This document shows, piece after piece, positions 51,690-62,029 of a DNA stretch of 64,000 nucleotides. The stretch lies in NCBI GenBank assembly GCA_028023455.1, contig JAQFVV010012511.1:2356165-2420164 (forward strand), in the 5' to 3' direction. The stretch comes from Epiperipatus broadwayi (lineage: Eukaryota; Onychophora; Udeonychophora; Euonychophora; Peripatidae). The notes below the pieces were generated by a model. It searched no databases. It had not been told where the DNA came from and saw nothing but the letters and a program-made list of their open reading frames with translations. The position numbers and the translations under genes were made by a program. How positions within the stretch are numbered: the stretch's first letter is position 1; every line of letters starts with the position of its first letter.

Positions 51690-52566
51690 ATGGAACAAAA
51701 CATAGTTGAGGAAGGTATGATAGAGTGTGTTTGTAGAGGAGTGACAAGAGATATGGATGGAAAAATAGGTAGTGCATTGGAGATGGTTGGTCAAAGAATA
51801 AGTAGGATAGAGGAAGATGTAAAGGATGAAGAAGCAAAATTAAAATTGTTAGAGAAGAAGTGTGAGCAGATAAAGGTATTATTGAGTAGGAATGATAAGG
51901 AAGAAGTAGATAAGGAAGTCCAGAAGGTGGTAGAGAAGGTTAGAAGCAAAATTAAAATTGTTAGAGAAGAAGTGTGAGCAGATAAAGGTATTATTGAGTA
52001 GGAATGATAAGGAAGAAGTAGATAAGGAAGTCCAGAAGGTGGTAGAGAAGGTTGTAAATAAAGCAGAGAAAGTAGACTATGAGACAGTATTGATAGTGGA
52101 TTCATTAATAAGAGAATGTGGAGATATAATTGCAAGGGAAAATAGAAACAGGTATGTAAGAGTATGTTTGCCAGGAGCTAAAATTAGGGATATTACAGAT
52201 AAAATAAAGAAGCAAAGGAATAGAGATGTATATGTTATGGTAGGGACTAATAATTTATCAGAGGCATCAGAGAGAGTAATGGGTGAGTACACAGAATTGA
52301 TTAGGAATTTGAGTATGGTTAAAGGAAGAGTAGGAATGGGATTATTACCAAGATTTTATAAAAGGTATATGTTAGATAGGGCATGTTCTATAAATGAGAG
52401 ATTGAAAGAATTGTGTGAGAGAAATGATGTTACATTTGTGGATGTGTGAGATTTTTGTATTGGGAAGAGGGAGTTATTTGGGAAAGATGGGTTGCACTTA
52501 GGGAAACAAGGAAGTGAAGTTTTAGGGAGTCTGATTTATAAAGAATGTAGTTCAGGAAACTTGTAA
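51690..52566 (+). pseudogene. LINE ORF1: coiled coil and SGNH-esterase-like domain, broken by 112-bp duplication
   Basis: First Met at 51690 (upstream in-frame codons lie in the foldback arm). The N-terminus is a charged coiled coil (ISRIEEDVKDEEAKLKLLEK). An exact 112-bp tandem duplication (51830-51941 and 51942-52053) shifts the frame, so the rest is read from the second copy. The C-terminal half shows SGNH-hydrolase blocks: LIVDSLIREC (candidate Ser codon 52102-52104), LPGAKIRDI (Gly block), MVGTNNL (GxND-like) and KDGLHLGKQG (Asp and His codons 52486 and 52495). The usual GDS is VDS here. A TGA at 52447-52449 interrupts the frame before the Asp-His block; the frame then stays open to TAA 52564-52566. 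In CR1/L2 elements such ORF1 proteins bind the element RNA, and the esterase has been linked to membrane or lipid interaction. Inactive here. Confidence 0.75.
51830..52053 (+). repeat. Exact 112-bp tandem duplication inside ORF1
   Basis: Copies 51830-51941 and 51942-52053 are identical. 112 is not a multiple of three, so it breaks the ORF. Identity of the copies means the event is recent relative to the point mutations in ORF2, or it is an assembly artefact. Confidence 0.95.
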
Positions 52567-52665
52567 AGGGAGGTGGGATTTTAAATTGTAGTGTTATTAA
52601 AAAGATGAAGAATAAATGGGAGGTGAGGAATAAACAAAGCAGTTGATTTAGATATAAATGTAAAT

Positions 52666-55600
52666 GTGGAGAGGAAATGGGTCTGTAAAATTAATAGTAA
52701 GCAAGTTATTTATAAACATAATGGAGAAGAAGGAATCAAAAAAATTTATAAAAGAGTAGTTAGGAAAGAAAAAATTGTTAAAATTGGGCATTTGAATATG
52801 CAAGGTGGTAGGAGATCAGAAAAGTGGCAGGAATTAAACAAAGCAATTGAAAATGATGGGGCTTGAGGCATTAGCAGTAGTGGAAACACATCTAAGAAAA
52901 GATGAAGAACCTGTTTTGGAATATTTGGTATGGCAGGGTATAAATAGAAAAGAGAAAGAAAAAAAGGGTGGTGGTATAGGTGTTATATCAAAAAAATAAT
53001 TAAATACTGTTAAATGCCAAGAACATTTGTGGTTTGAAATAAGGTTGGGAAAACAAGAATGGATGGTGGCTATAGTTTATATAGCTACTGGAGATAGTCA
53101 AACTATAATGGAATGGAACAATAGCAGAGTTTTAAAGAAAAGGGGAAGAGAATAATGCTTATAGGAGATATGAATGGGCATATTGAAGAAATTGATGATG
53201 TAGACAATAAGAATGGACAGCTTTTGAAAAATTTTTGTCAGAGAGTAAATTTGAGCATTGGAAACTTATCAAATATTTATGAGGGACAATACACATGGTC
53301 TAGGAATAATATATCCCACACAATAGATTATTTGGTAGAGAAAGAGGTAATGGATAGTACGGAAAATTAAGGTGTTTGATAATGAAGAGAGAGTATGTAA
53401 TAGTGATCATAATTTCTTTGTAATTGAAATGGTTAGTAATGTGATGGAAAATAGAAATAAAAGTAGAAACAATAGTGAAAGATCTGGATGGAGAGTGAAT
53501 GATAAGAATAAGTTAGAAGAGTATAGAATACAAGTTGAATAAACCATGGAAGAGTTGGTTGGAAATGAGTATGAGGACTGGTGTGATGAAATAGAAAAAG
53601 TGGCAAATAGGGTTTTAGGTGAGAATATTCAGAAGAATAAAAGTAATAGAAAAATGAGAGTTAGTAAAAGTGTAAAAGAGAGGAAAAAAGCATGCAGAGA
53701 ATATAAGTGTGCTATTAAGAACAAAGAAAGTGAAAAAGATATTAATGCTAAATGGGAAAAGTACTTAGAAAAGAAGAAGTTAGCTAAAATAGATAATTAT
53801 AGAAAGAGAATGAAACTAAATAGTAAATTATTGGATGATATTAATAAAAGTGGAAGAGATGGGAGTAAAAAATTTTGGAATTACATTAAAAGGAGGAATT
53901 TAGGGGAGAGAGAGATAGTACTACTGGATGAGGAGGGAATAGAGTGTAGCTCTAGAGAAGAATTAGAGAGAATATTGAATAGTTATGTAATGGATATAGA
54001 AAAGATGTTAGATGTGAAGGACAGAGGGATAGAAAATATGAAAGCATATAGTAATGGGAATATTAGCTTTACAGAAAAGGAACTGAATGAGGCAGGGAAG
54101 AAATTGAAAAGTGGTAAGGCAAGAGGGTTAGATGGATGGGCAGCAGAGATGGTAATGAATTTAGGGCATAGGGCAAAAGTAAAGTTACTATCATGTTTTA
54201 ATAAGATGGCACAGAAGAGAGTTTTTCTGGGTACCTGGAGTAATACAAGAGTAAGATTATTATTTAAAGGAAAAGGTAAGAATCATAGAAAGTTAAATAA
54301 TTAGAGACCAATAGTGTTAACATCAGTTTTATATAAAGTTTTTTTATATATGGTGGCTGGAAGAGTTGCAAAGTGGATGGAAGAAAATAATGTAGTGGGG
54401 GAAATGCAAGGAGGCTTTAGGTCAGATAGGCATATAGGAGATAGTTTATTTGTAGTTACACAACTTATAGATATGAGTAGAAATTCAGGTAGACAGTTAT
54501 ATATGAGTTTTATAGATATAGAGAAGGCATATGATAGAGTGAATAGAAGTAGATTATGGATAAGTTTAGCAAATCTGGGAATGGATAAAGGTTTAGTGGG
54601 TGTTATTAAGAAATTATATGAAAATAATTACTATACATATCAATTAGGGGATATAGAATCTGTTAAAGTTAAAAATGTGGTGGGACTGAGGCAAGGATGC
54701 CCTATGTCACCTATTTTGTTTGTGTTGTATTTGAGTGAAATGGAGAGAGCAATAGAAAGTCTTGGAAGAGGGATAGAGATACCATTAATAGGTGGCAAGA
54801 GAGTATATACATTGTCGGGTCTTTTTTTTGTGGATGATGTCTTTTTGTGTGCAGAAAGAAGAGAAGATATGGAAGTTATGCTGAGGACATGCACAAGGGT
54901 AGGTAAAGATATGGGGATTAAATTTAGTGAAGAAAAATCAAATATAATGATGGTGAATACTGGGGAAAGAGAAGACAAAGATTTCTTATTGGGGGATATA
55001 AAGTTAAGTGTGGTGAATAGATATAGTTATTTGGGAATCATCTTGAGTAATAAGAAAAATTGCTTGGATGAATGGGAGAAAAAATTGATAAATGAAGCAA
55101 AGAAAAGAAAGGGATTGATAAAGAAATTAACAGTGTTTTCATATAATAAATATGATGTAGCTAGAATTGTATGGAAGGGAGTGGCAGTAGCAGGGTTAAC
55201 ATATGGCAATGATGCATTATGTGTTAGTAAAGGGGTATTAGATTGCTTAGAAAAAGTACAAAGGGAAGTAGGAAGACATGCATTAGATGCTGAGGTGTGG
55301 ACAGCAAAGGAGGCAATTCAAGGAGAAATGGGATGGTCAAGTTTTTATATGAGGGATGCAAAAAGCAAATTGAAAATGTTTGGTAGATTGCAGTTTATGG
55401 ATAATAAAAGAATAGCCAAAATAGTATTTAATTGGGTTACAAGTAAAGGGCAGGCAACAAGATGGGTGAGAAAGGTAATGCGGTATGCAGAAGATTTGGA
55501 TAAAGAATTTATGTCAGTATACTTGTACAAAAGGTGGGATGATTGTGTTAGGAGGATTGTTGAGTGTTATAGTGGTAAGGAGTGGGATAGAAGAATAGAT

Positions 55601-56065
55601 GCATTAATAAAGAATAGGGAGTTGGAGAGATGGAGAACTAGTATGGAGAGTAAAACGAGTTTAAATATATATATATATAGAAGTAAACAGAACATTGGGT
55701 GTGAGTTAATTTATGATAATAGTAAGGAAAGTAGTTTATTGTTTAAGGCTCGAACGGGATCTTTAGCAACAAGGGAATATACACATAAATGGAAAAATAT
55801 GGGTGATTTAGTCTGCAAGTTGTGTAAGGAAGGCATAGAAAATATTAGGCATCTGTTACTTCAATGTAAATGCTTGGAAGCAGAAAGGGTACAAATAATG
55901 AAGTTATGGAAGATTAAATATGAACAAAGTGATTATACAGAAAGTGAGTTATTGGTTTTTATGCTAGGTTTGGGAAAAGATAAGGGGGATTTAGATATGA
56001 AGGTCATGGAGTTGACAAAGATTATGTTGTGGAAATGGGGTGGAGCAGATTATGGGAAAACTTAG
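52666..56065 (+). pseudogene. LINE ORF2: endonuclease-reverse transcriptase with zinc motif, broken
   Basis: Carries out target-primed reverse transcription. The endonuclease spans about 52666-53470 over three frames: IGHLNMQGGR (Asn), VVETHLR (Glu), GGGIGVIS, LIGDMNGHIE (Asp/Asn), HTIDYLV (Asp) and NSDHNFF. Frameshifts lie near 52862, 53150 and 53370. From 53546 the frame is continuous except for TAG 54302-54304, where the family's NWRPI motif would have Trp. Stops TAA 52997-52999 and TAA 53540-53542 also occur. The reverse transcriptase has KARGLDGW, RPIVLTSVLYKVF, GGFRSDRHIGDSLF, FIDIEKAYDRV, LRQGCPMSPILF and FFVDDVFL (the Y/F-x-DD box), then YLGIIL. The C-terminus has CKLCKEGIENIRHLLLQC, a CCHC zinc motif. 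The 583-codon open block 54314-56065 is the longest in the window. Clade CR1/L2-like by ORF1, unresolved from RT alone. Confidence 0.92.
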
Positions 56066-56244
56066 GGTGGACAATGAAAAAGGAAGGTAAAGTGGCTAAC
56101 AGGTTTCTCTGAGCATAGCTGCTGAGAGATTCCTGACTCCGTTTAAGGAGAAGTCACAGTGCATCACATCACAAAAACACAAACTTAATGATAAGTTTTG
56201 TCTTTAATAAATTCATGTAGAAAAGGATCTCAAAATAAAATTAA

Positions 56245-57060
56245 AAACTAGTTATATTTTATTGATCTAATCTCAGCTTATGATTCTGTGAATATTTTTA
56301 TTCATTTGACCTCAGTTTATGATTCTGTTTGGAAAATAGGCTTTAAAAAAAAATTCTCTAAAATTCTTAAATGCAGAAAAACCATTAATTTATTTGACAA
56401 AATGGTCTCTAATGTCAAAATTGAAAGTAATACTAAGTGATAATTTTACTGAATAGTCAGCTACAGTGTTTCGTTTTTTCATCTATATTATTTAATATTT
56501 TCTTCAGCAATATTCTAGATACAGAATGTAAAAAATTTATCCATGTTAATGAGATTGTTTTGAATTCACAAAAGAGATTCTTTTCAGAAATAGAAAAATC
56601 TTTCAATAAGAATACAAAAAATTTAAAATCTTTTGTTGAAGTCTTATTCCAATCCAACAAAGACAATATGATCAATTTTTCATCTGAACAACAAGAAAAT
56701 ATCTCATAATCTGAATATAATATTCTATGTTAATCATCTTAAACCCTAACTCTATGCTACTTAAAAATAATCTTAGACTATAGTTTATTTTTCTCACTGT
56801 TAAAGGCTATATCTAAAATATTTTTTTAAGGATAATCTACATGGAAACATTTATTTTCACTGGCATATCTTGTTGATAATAATGGTGTATTTGTTTGAAA
56901 AAAGTTTCCATACTATTCTTTTAGATACTTAGTATAACAATGAAAAATAGGACTGATAGTCTCAAGTATCCACCCTTATTTTTTCATGAGATAGCAGAAG
57001 TATAGAAAATAATCCCTTCAAGCAGGATGCTTTAAATTAATTTCTATTTCCATGCACAAC
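56245..57060 (+). pseudogene. Jockey-like reverse transcriptase relic
   Basis: The plus strand shows FIDLISAYDSV (palm Asp), then KILKCRKTINLFDKMVSNVK, then ILDTECKKFIHVNEIVL (equivalent to DLP-T-SRKFIYADDIAL, with the catalytic YADD changed to HVNE), then FSEIEKSFNKNTKNLKSFVE and NKDNMINFSSEQQENI. Order and spacing match the jockey-type reverse transcriptases with NGVPQGSVLSPLLFN, of which only LFN-like VFSSILFNIFFSN remains. Frameshifts and stops are many. It is a third LINE lineage in the window, downstream of and in the same orientation as the esterase-ORF1 LINE. Confidence 0.75.
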
Positions 57061-57248
57061 AATTGTATTCATTGGACATATTTGCTTCAAGATGAAATGT
57101 ATTAGCATCTAATCTATAGAGTTTTTTTTGAGAACAAATTATGAACTGCTTAATTAATGATTGTAAAAATCTATGCATACAGTGGTCGAATTGAAGAAAC
57201 AATTAAAGCCATTTTAGTTCGTGACTGGAATTTCTACAGACTTTTTTA
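57061..57248. other. Short non-coding stretch
   Basis: Between the jockey-like relic and hammerhead copy F. Nothing recognised. Confidence 0.4.
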
Positions 57249-57299
57249 TAATACTTAATATATATCTGAGCACTTATACTATATATGTGTGTAAAGATG

Positions 57300-57358
57300 A
57301 TAGTCTGGACCAACTGATGATTGCTGGTTTAGCATGAAATACGTATATTGGTGATTAT
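57300..57358 (+). ncRNA. Type I hammerhead ribozyme (F, first)
   Basis: Outer stem I ATAGTC/GATTAT (one G-U), TGG bulge, inner stem I ACCAA/TTGGT, core CTGATGA (57314-57320), stem II TGCT/AGCA with loop GGTTT, GAAA (57336-57339), stem III ATACGTAT, cleavage triplet ATA with the break after A57347. All core bases are conserved. Stem III is a self-complementary 8-mer without a real loop, the form that in other animals works best as a dimer of two hammerheads. Stem II starts with U-U instead of G-C. Confidence 0.78.
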
Positions 57359-57774
57359 TTATCTTTTCAGAATATATGTGTTTAGGTGTATCAGTGTTAT
57401 TAGATAGAGTGGAGAGAGGTGGGTGGTGTGAAAGTCTGTGCTCATTTACCCTATATTACATATATATAGCCACAGGTATATAACAAGCCTGTGTTTCAGT
57501 TATTACATTATAGAGATGTCTGCCCATCCTTGCATATGTATTAAATGGATTATGTCCTGTACATGTGGCGTTCAGATTGACCTTAGGTCAACATGGGTGT
57601 GACAATAATCTCAGCCTCAGGGTGGCCTTTGAGCATTCCATCATCAGATTTTCAATTGGATGGACGGTTGAAGAGTTGGAGTGTGGAGTGGATTGAAGCC
57701 TGTCCATTAAACTATGAGAATAGTCTATCTTAATATATATCTGAGCACTTATACTATATATATGTGTAAAGATG

Positions 57775-57833
57775 ATAGTCTGGACCAACTGATGATTGCT
57801 GGTTTAGCATGAAATACGTATATTGGTGATTAT
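57775..57833 (+). ncRNA. Type I hammerhead ribozyme (F, second)
   Basis: Same parts as the first, base for base: CTGATGA 57789-57795, GAAA 57811-57814, cleavage after A57822. The 475-bp spacing would release a unit-length RNA if both cut. Confidence 0.78.
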
Positions 57834-57985
57834 TTATCTTTTCAGCATATATGTGTTTAGGTGTATCAGTGTTATTAGATAGAGTGGAGAGAGGTGGGTG
57901 GTGTGAAAGTCTGTGCTCATAAAACCCTATATTACATATATATATAGCCACAGGTATATAACAAGCCTGTGTTTCAGTTATTATA

Positions 57986-59145
57986 TTACATAATAAATAA
58001 AATGAATAAATATCCTAGCCTGTAATTGGATAGCTAAATATATTAATTTTAAACTGTCCAAAAAATCTTGATTCAAAGTGCAAGTTAAAATTTTACTTGG
58101 ATTCAACTCACCAATCAAAATCATGGAAAATGAATCTGTTAAACACAACTCCACAATGGTTTTCAGTTCAATATATATAATTGTTAACAAATATTATATT
58201 TCTAATAATTTGGACAATTATACAATTAGATCTACTAATAAATATTCTAACTTATTTTCTGATTATATCCCCCATTAGCAAGTTACAAAAATTGTAATTT
58301 GCTGATATTTTTTGGTTATTTTAATACATTATTTTTCTTCAATTATATAATAGAGATTTTTAAAAAGAAAATAGGAATTGCTCCACATGATCTGAAGAAA
58401 TAGTAAAATTAAAATTCTGAATCTCCAAATCTTTAAATTATACCTCAGATCTGTTATTTCCAGTAATTAAACTTTTTTGAGTTCCTATCCAATAATGAAT
58501 TCACTCATTTTAGTAATACAGAAGTTTGCATTATAAAAAAGAAAAATAGTAATAATTTTAACTAAAAGTCAATATGAGTGTTAATAATCAAAAATCTTTT
58601 GAATATGATGAAACATCAATTTTGTATTGATAAGCATTTGAATAACAATTTTAATTTTTAGAATTTTTATGGCATGTATAAGTCACAATAACATCAGGTG
58701 GCATTGTGTGCAGTTTGTCATAGTAGAAGAATGGCAGTTTCAAAAACTAATCAATTTTCAACTAAGTAACATTAAAGAAATTTAGTTTAATTGAATGGGA
58801 TCGCTATGCACATTTTTCAAACTTTCCATATAACTAGCTATATAAATATTTTTATTTTTCTATAGATGGTAGCTAAAAAAACATAACAAATTAATAAATA
58901 AATCTATAAAAAATCAACTCTTTTTTGCACATTTTCTAATGTTTTATTAAATTGCTTGACAGTTTTGATTATCTAACAGTCTTCCTCAAAACTGGAAATT
59001 ATAATCAGAAGATTTTTTTTTGTTTATTTATACAGATCTTCTATCAGTATTACATTAAATATAAGTATTATACTAAATTTATTAGAGCATCACTTTAAAT
59101 TCAGTGTTTAAGAATCTACAGATCACCAATCTAATTTTATAAAAT
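57986..59145. other. Non-genic A+T-rich DNA
   Basis: Nothing recognised. A frame at 58078-58278 has no known family. Confidence 0.35.
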
Positions 59146-59364
59146 AGGCAAAACTCTCTATATGTATTGCCACTCATTGCAAGCCAGAGTAATCAATGGA
59201 TGTCAGAACTGGCTTGTGCATAAAATCCCCATCTAGTGCCTACTCATCCAATATCCCCAGACTAGTTTCTGGTTTGTAATGGGATTTTATGCACAAGCCA
59301 GTTCTGGCATCTATTGATTACTCTGGCTTGCACTGAATGACAATACGTATAGAGAGTTTTGCCT
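59146..59364. mobile_element. Foldback element, copy 2 (84-bp arms, 93% identical)
   Basis: Arms 59146-59229 and 59281-59364 are inverted copies with 6 mismatches in 84. The 51-bp centre holds CATCCAATATCCCCAGACTA and GTTTCTGGTTTG, also present in copy 1 at 51.3 kb. The outermost 5 bp are AGGCA. No coding sequence. Confidence 0.9.
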
Positions 59365-59867
59365 GTTTTAATAACAGTTAAGAGCAAGCATAAGAAATAG
59401 TGATCAGGTGATGTTAATTTAAATTCATGTTAGTTTGTCCACTAGTCAGGCCAGCAATACTTCAGTAAGAGAGAAAAAAGATATCACTTTAAACTTTGCA
59501 TTTGTACTAATCAGTATTATTTACTAATAGTTAAATATATTTGGAAAAATATAAATAAAAGTTTGAATTTTCTCTATAAACGTTTAACAATTCAACTAAA
59601 TGGTGAAGATAGTCTATTATATAATTTTAAACAAAATGTTAACAAATGAAAGTTTGTTTTTATTTTACTCTCAATTCAAACAAAATATAGAGAACAAATT
59701 AAAAATTATGTGAATAAAAATTTAATAATTATAGAAGTTGAATGAATATTTATGAAGCAAACACTTTCTGCAGAAAACCTGAATAAATATCAAGACTTTT
59801 TGAATAATTTAAAAATATATTTAAATTGTTTTTATTTTAAATATTGTCCAAAATTTAATTATAGAGG
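59365..59867. other. Non-genic A+T-rich DNA
   Basis: Nothing recognised. Confidence 0.4.
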
Positions 59868-60143
59868 TTTGAACTCAAGATTTTCAAGCTTCTTTTTATC
59901 ATCCACTCCATCTTATACAATCGATACACACAATCACATAATATAAAAAAGATAAATGGTCTGCAGTATATTTATTTCATGCTGAACTAGTGCTCATCAG
60001 TTGGTCCAGATTATCATCTCCCATACACACATATAATCAGTGCTCAGTTTATATTAAGATAACAAATTTTCAACCTTTGATGGACAGGCTTTAATCTTCC
60101 CCACTTTCCAACTCTTCAGCCATTCATATCATTGAAAATCTGA
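59868..60143 (-). mobile_element. Hammerhead repeat G1 (inverted, decayed)
   Basis: Minus-strand unit of the older subfamily, from the tail (GAGTTCAAACC) back through the hammerhead to the junction TCATCAGATTTTCAATGATA, where orientation flips. Its hammerhead keeps CTGATGA (complement of 59994-60000) and GAAA (complement of 59975-59978), but the 3' strand of stem I is CTGCA-like instead of TTGGT, so it cannot fold properly. Confidence 0.75.
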
Positions 60144-60420
60144 TGATGGCATGGATGGCTAAAGAATTGGAGAGTGGAGAAGATTGAAATCTGTCAGTTA
60201 AAGTTTGAAGATTTTTATCTTAATATAAACTGAGCATTGATTATATATATGTTTGGGAAATGATGATCTGGACCAATCGATAAGTGATGTTTTAGCACAA
60301 AATATGTCTATCAGAGATTATTTATCTTTTTCACATGTATACGGTCATGTGTATCAGTTGTATAAGATGGAGTGGATGACATAAAACAGCTTTTAAGTCT
60401 GAGTTCAAATTCTATAATTA
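60144..60420 (+). mobile_element. Hammerhead repeat G2 (decayed)
   Basis: Plus-strand partner of G1. The hammerhead core is mutated (TCGATAA in place of CTGATGA at about 60277-60284, ACAAAA in place of GAAA), so it is dead. The tail reads AAGTCTGAGTTCAAATTC as in copy A. Confidence 0.75.
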
Positions 60421-61759
60421 TATCTAGCTTAAAAGTATATATAATATACTTATATTTAATATTACATGTTCAAGATTTATTTATTTTTCTTTCATTTTTA
60501 CTTCAATTATCAATGGAAAATTAAAAATAATTGAAACTGGAGACCTTATTTAATATATATTTTAAAACTTGTAAACATGCAGTACAATATTTCAGTCCAC
60601 ACCCACATATTGGCATTCTCATTTGATTCCAAGTCTTTTCCATGGACACATGAAATCATGGATAATAATAAATCGCATATATGTTTGACATATAGATGCA
60701 CGCACACACCCTTACATACAATTTAATTTTTAAAACATACATATTTTTTCTTCAATAATAAGTAACAGGGAAATAAATTATGTACGTTAGCGGTGCATAT
60801 ATTTGGCTCAGGTTTAGAAGTTGTTGGTTTATGCCTGGAGAGGATATTGAATAGGATTGTGTCTAAAAGTCGTTTGCAATAATTTGACAATTGTTTATAA
60901 AGATATAAAAAATAACTCAGGAAATTAATTATTATGAACCAAAGTGAAAGTTGATAATGGAAGGAAAGAAGAATCAGATAAGATTAATGAAGATTTAAAA
61001 CTAATCAGTATAATATAATGGCTTAATGGAAGAGTGTGTTCATTAAAAAGGAATTGTGTATAGACAAATAGTATTAACAAAGAGAAAATAAGCTTATGAC
61101 TTCTTTTTTTAGAAAAAAATGAATAATGAAAAATATAATGTGTGCAGTAATAAATTAGAATAAAAAGAGAAAAGGCACCAATGTGATTGGATGCACAAAA
61201 TGAAATGACAGATGATTCAAGATAGTGTTCACAGGTGTGGGTTACTGTATGATATTTATGAATTCAAATTTATAATTTGTTAAATTTTTATTGAATATTT
61301 TTTCAAGATATGGTTACTGAACCTAAGAATGTGCATTCAGGAATATATATTTATGATTATTAAGTTGTTAACTTTGTTTTATTTTTTTTATATACTAAAA
61401 GCAGTTGGATTACTGTGACATATCTAGCTTATAATATCACAAAAATGATGAATTCTTCCTTCATTACATTTGCAAAATGATTTATTGTTAAATCATTTAA
61501 GGAAAAAATTAGTTAATAGGTTAAATGATTTTGTTACTTGGAAAATAGTAAAAATGTACAAAAAAGAAACTTCTTATCCTAATCCATAACAAATTAAAAT
61601 ATAAGCCCAAATATTATTTAATATCATTAAATTGAATTTCTATACTTTAAAAAATATTTTTAAAGTATATATTTAACTAAATCTCAGACATTGATGTATC
61701 CATCATTTATTATAAAGAAATTAAGTCATATGACCTAATTTAACAAGTTTGTATTACAA
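60421..61759. other. Non-genic A+T-rich DNA
   Basis: 60790-61260 is plus-strand purine-rich and could hold an unreadable LINE fragment. No motif is recognised. Confidence 0.35.
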
Positions 61760-62029
61760 ATGTTATATAAAGAGCTCACAAATAAACCCTTAACAAGCTT
61801 TGCAGAATATCTCCAAACCAGACCAGTTTCTGCTACTGGCTTCCTCGGTGAGGTGCTAGAAATTTCAAGCATTAGATTAAAAATGCCAGGACAATCCCAG
61901 CACTTTATCTAATGGACAACTATTAAGTATAAAATCTCACTGAGGAAGCCAATAGCAGAAACTGGTCTGGGATTGGGGATATTCTGCAAATTTTGTTAAG
62001 AGCTTATTTGTGAGCTCTTTATATAACAT
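61760..62029. mobile_element. Foldback element, copy 3 (about 93-bp arms)
   Basis: Arms 61760-61852 and 61936-62029 are inverted copies, starting ATGTTATATAAAGAGCTCAC and ending with GCTTCCTC.GTGAG. The core CAGACCAGTTTCTGCTATTG plus GCTTCCTCAGTGAG resembles the core of copies 1 and 2, but the outer arm parts differ, so it is a related subfamily. Confidence 0.9.

Larger units (their letters stand above)
51666..56170 (+). mobile_element. Two-ORF non-LTR retrotransposon with esterase-type ORF1
   Basis: About 4.5 kb LINE: ORF1 (51690-52566, coiled coil plus SGNH-esterase-like domain), a roughly 100-bp gap, then ORF2 (52666-56065, apurinic endonuclease, reverse transcriptase, C-terminal zinc motif) and a short 3' UTR to about 56170. 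An ORF1 with an esterase domain is known from CR1/L2-type LINEs, which suggests that group. No RNase H domain is seen. The 5' end abuts a foldback element and may be truncated. No target duplication or tail could be defined. The sense strand is strikingly C-poor. Confidence 0.85.
57249..57985 (+). mobile_element. Hammerhead repeat, copy F: tandem partial plus full unit
   Basis: The clearest copy. It starts 5'-truncated just upstream of a ribozyme (57300-57358), finishes the unit at GTGTTTCAGTT (57505), runs directly into a complete second unit (about 57506-57985) with its own ribozyme (57775-57833) and ends at the same terminus (CCTGTGTTTCAGTT). The ribozyme cleavage sites are 475 bp apart, so the monomer is 475 nt. 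Near the 3' end CACAGG and CCTGTG form a 6-bp hairpin. No protein is encoded. Partial-plus-full tandem organisation is typical of Penelope-like pLTRs and retrozymes. Confidence 0.9.

Noticed and set aside
54640-55530. Minus-strand open frames opposite the LINE ORF2
   Set aside because: They are antisense shadows of the reverse transcriptase and follow its base composition.
57588-57951. Minus-strand open frames inside hammerhead copy F, and 32895-33188 in copy D
   Set aside because: They differ between copies, cross the ribozyme on the wrong strand and have no recognisable domain.
49165-57985. Reading the hammerhead repeat as a Helitron because of the 3' hairpin
   Set aside because: The terminus is CAGTT, not CTRR; target duplications are present; and tandem and inverted units with hammerheads fit Penelope-type elements or retrozymes better.
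60790-61260. Purine-rich stretch read as a LINE coding remnant
   Set aside because: No motif of endonuclease, reverse transcriptase or ORF1 could be found in any frame.
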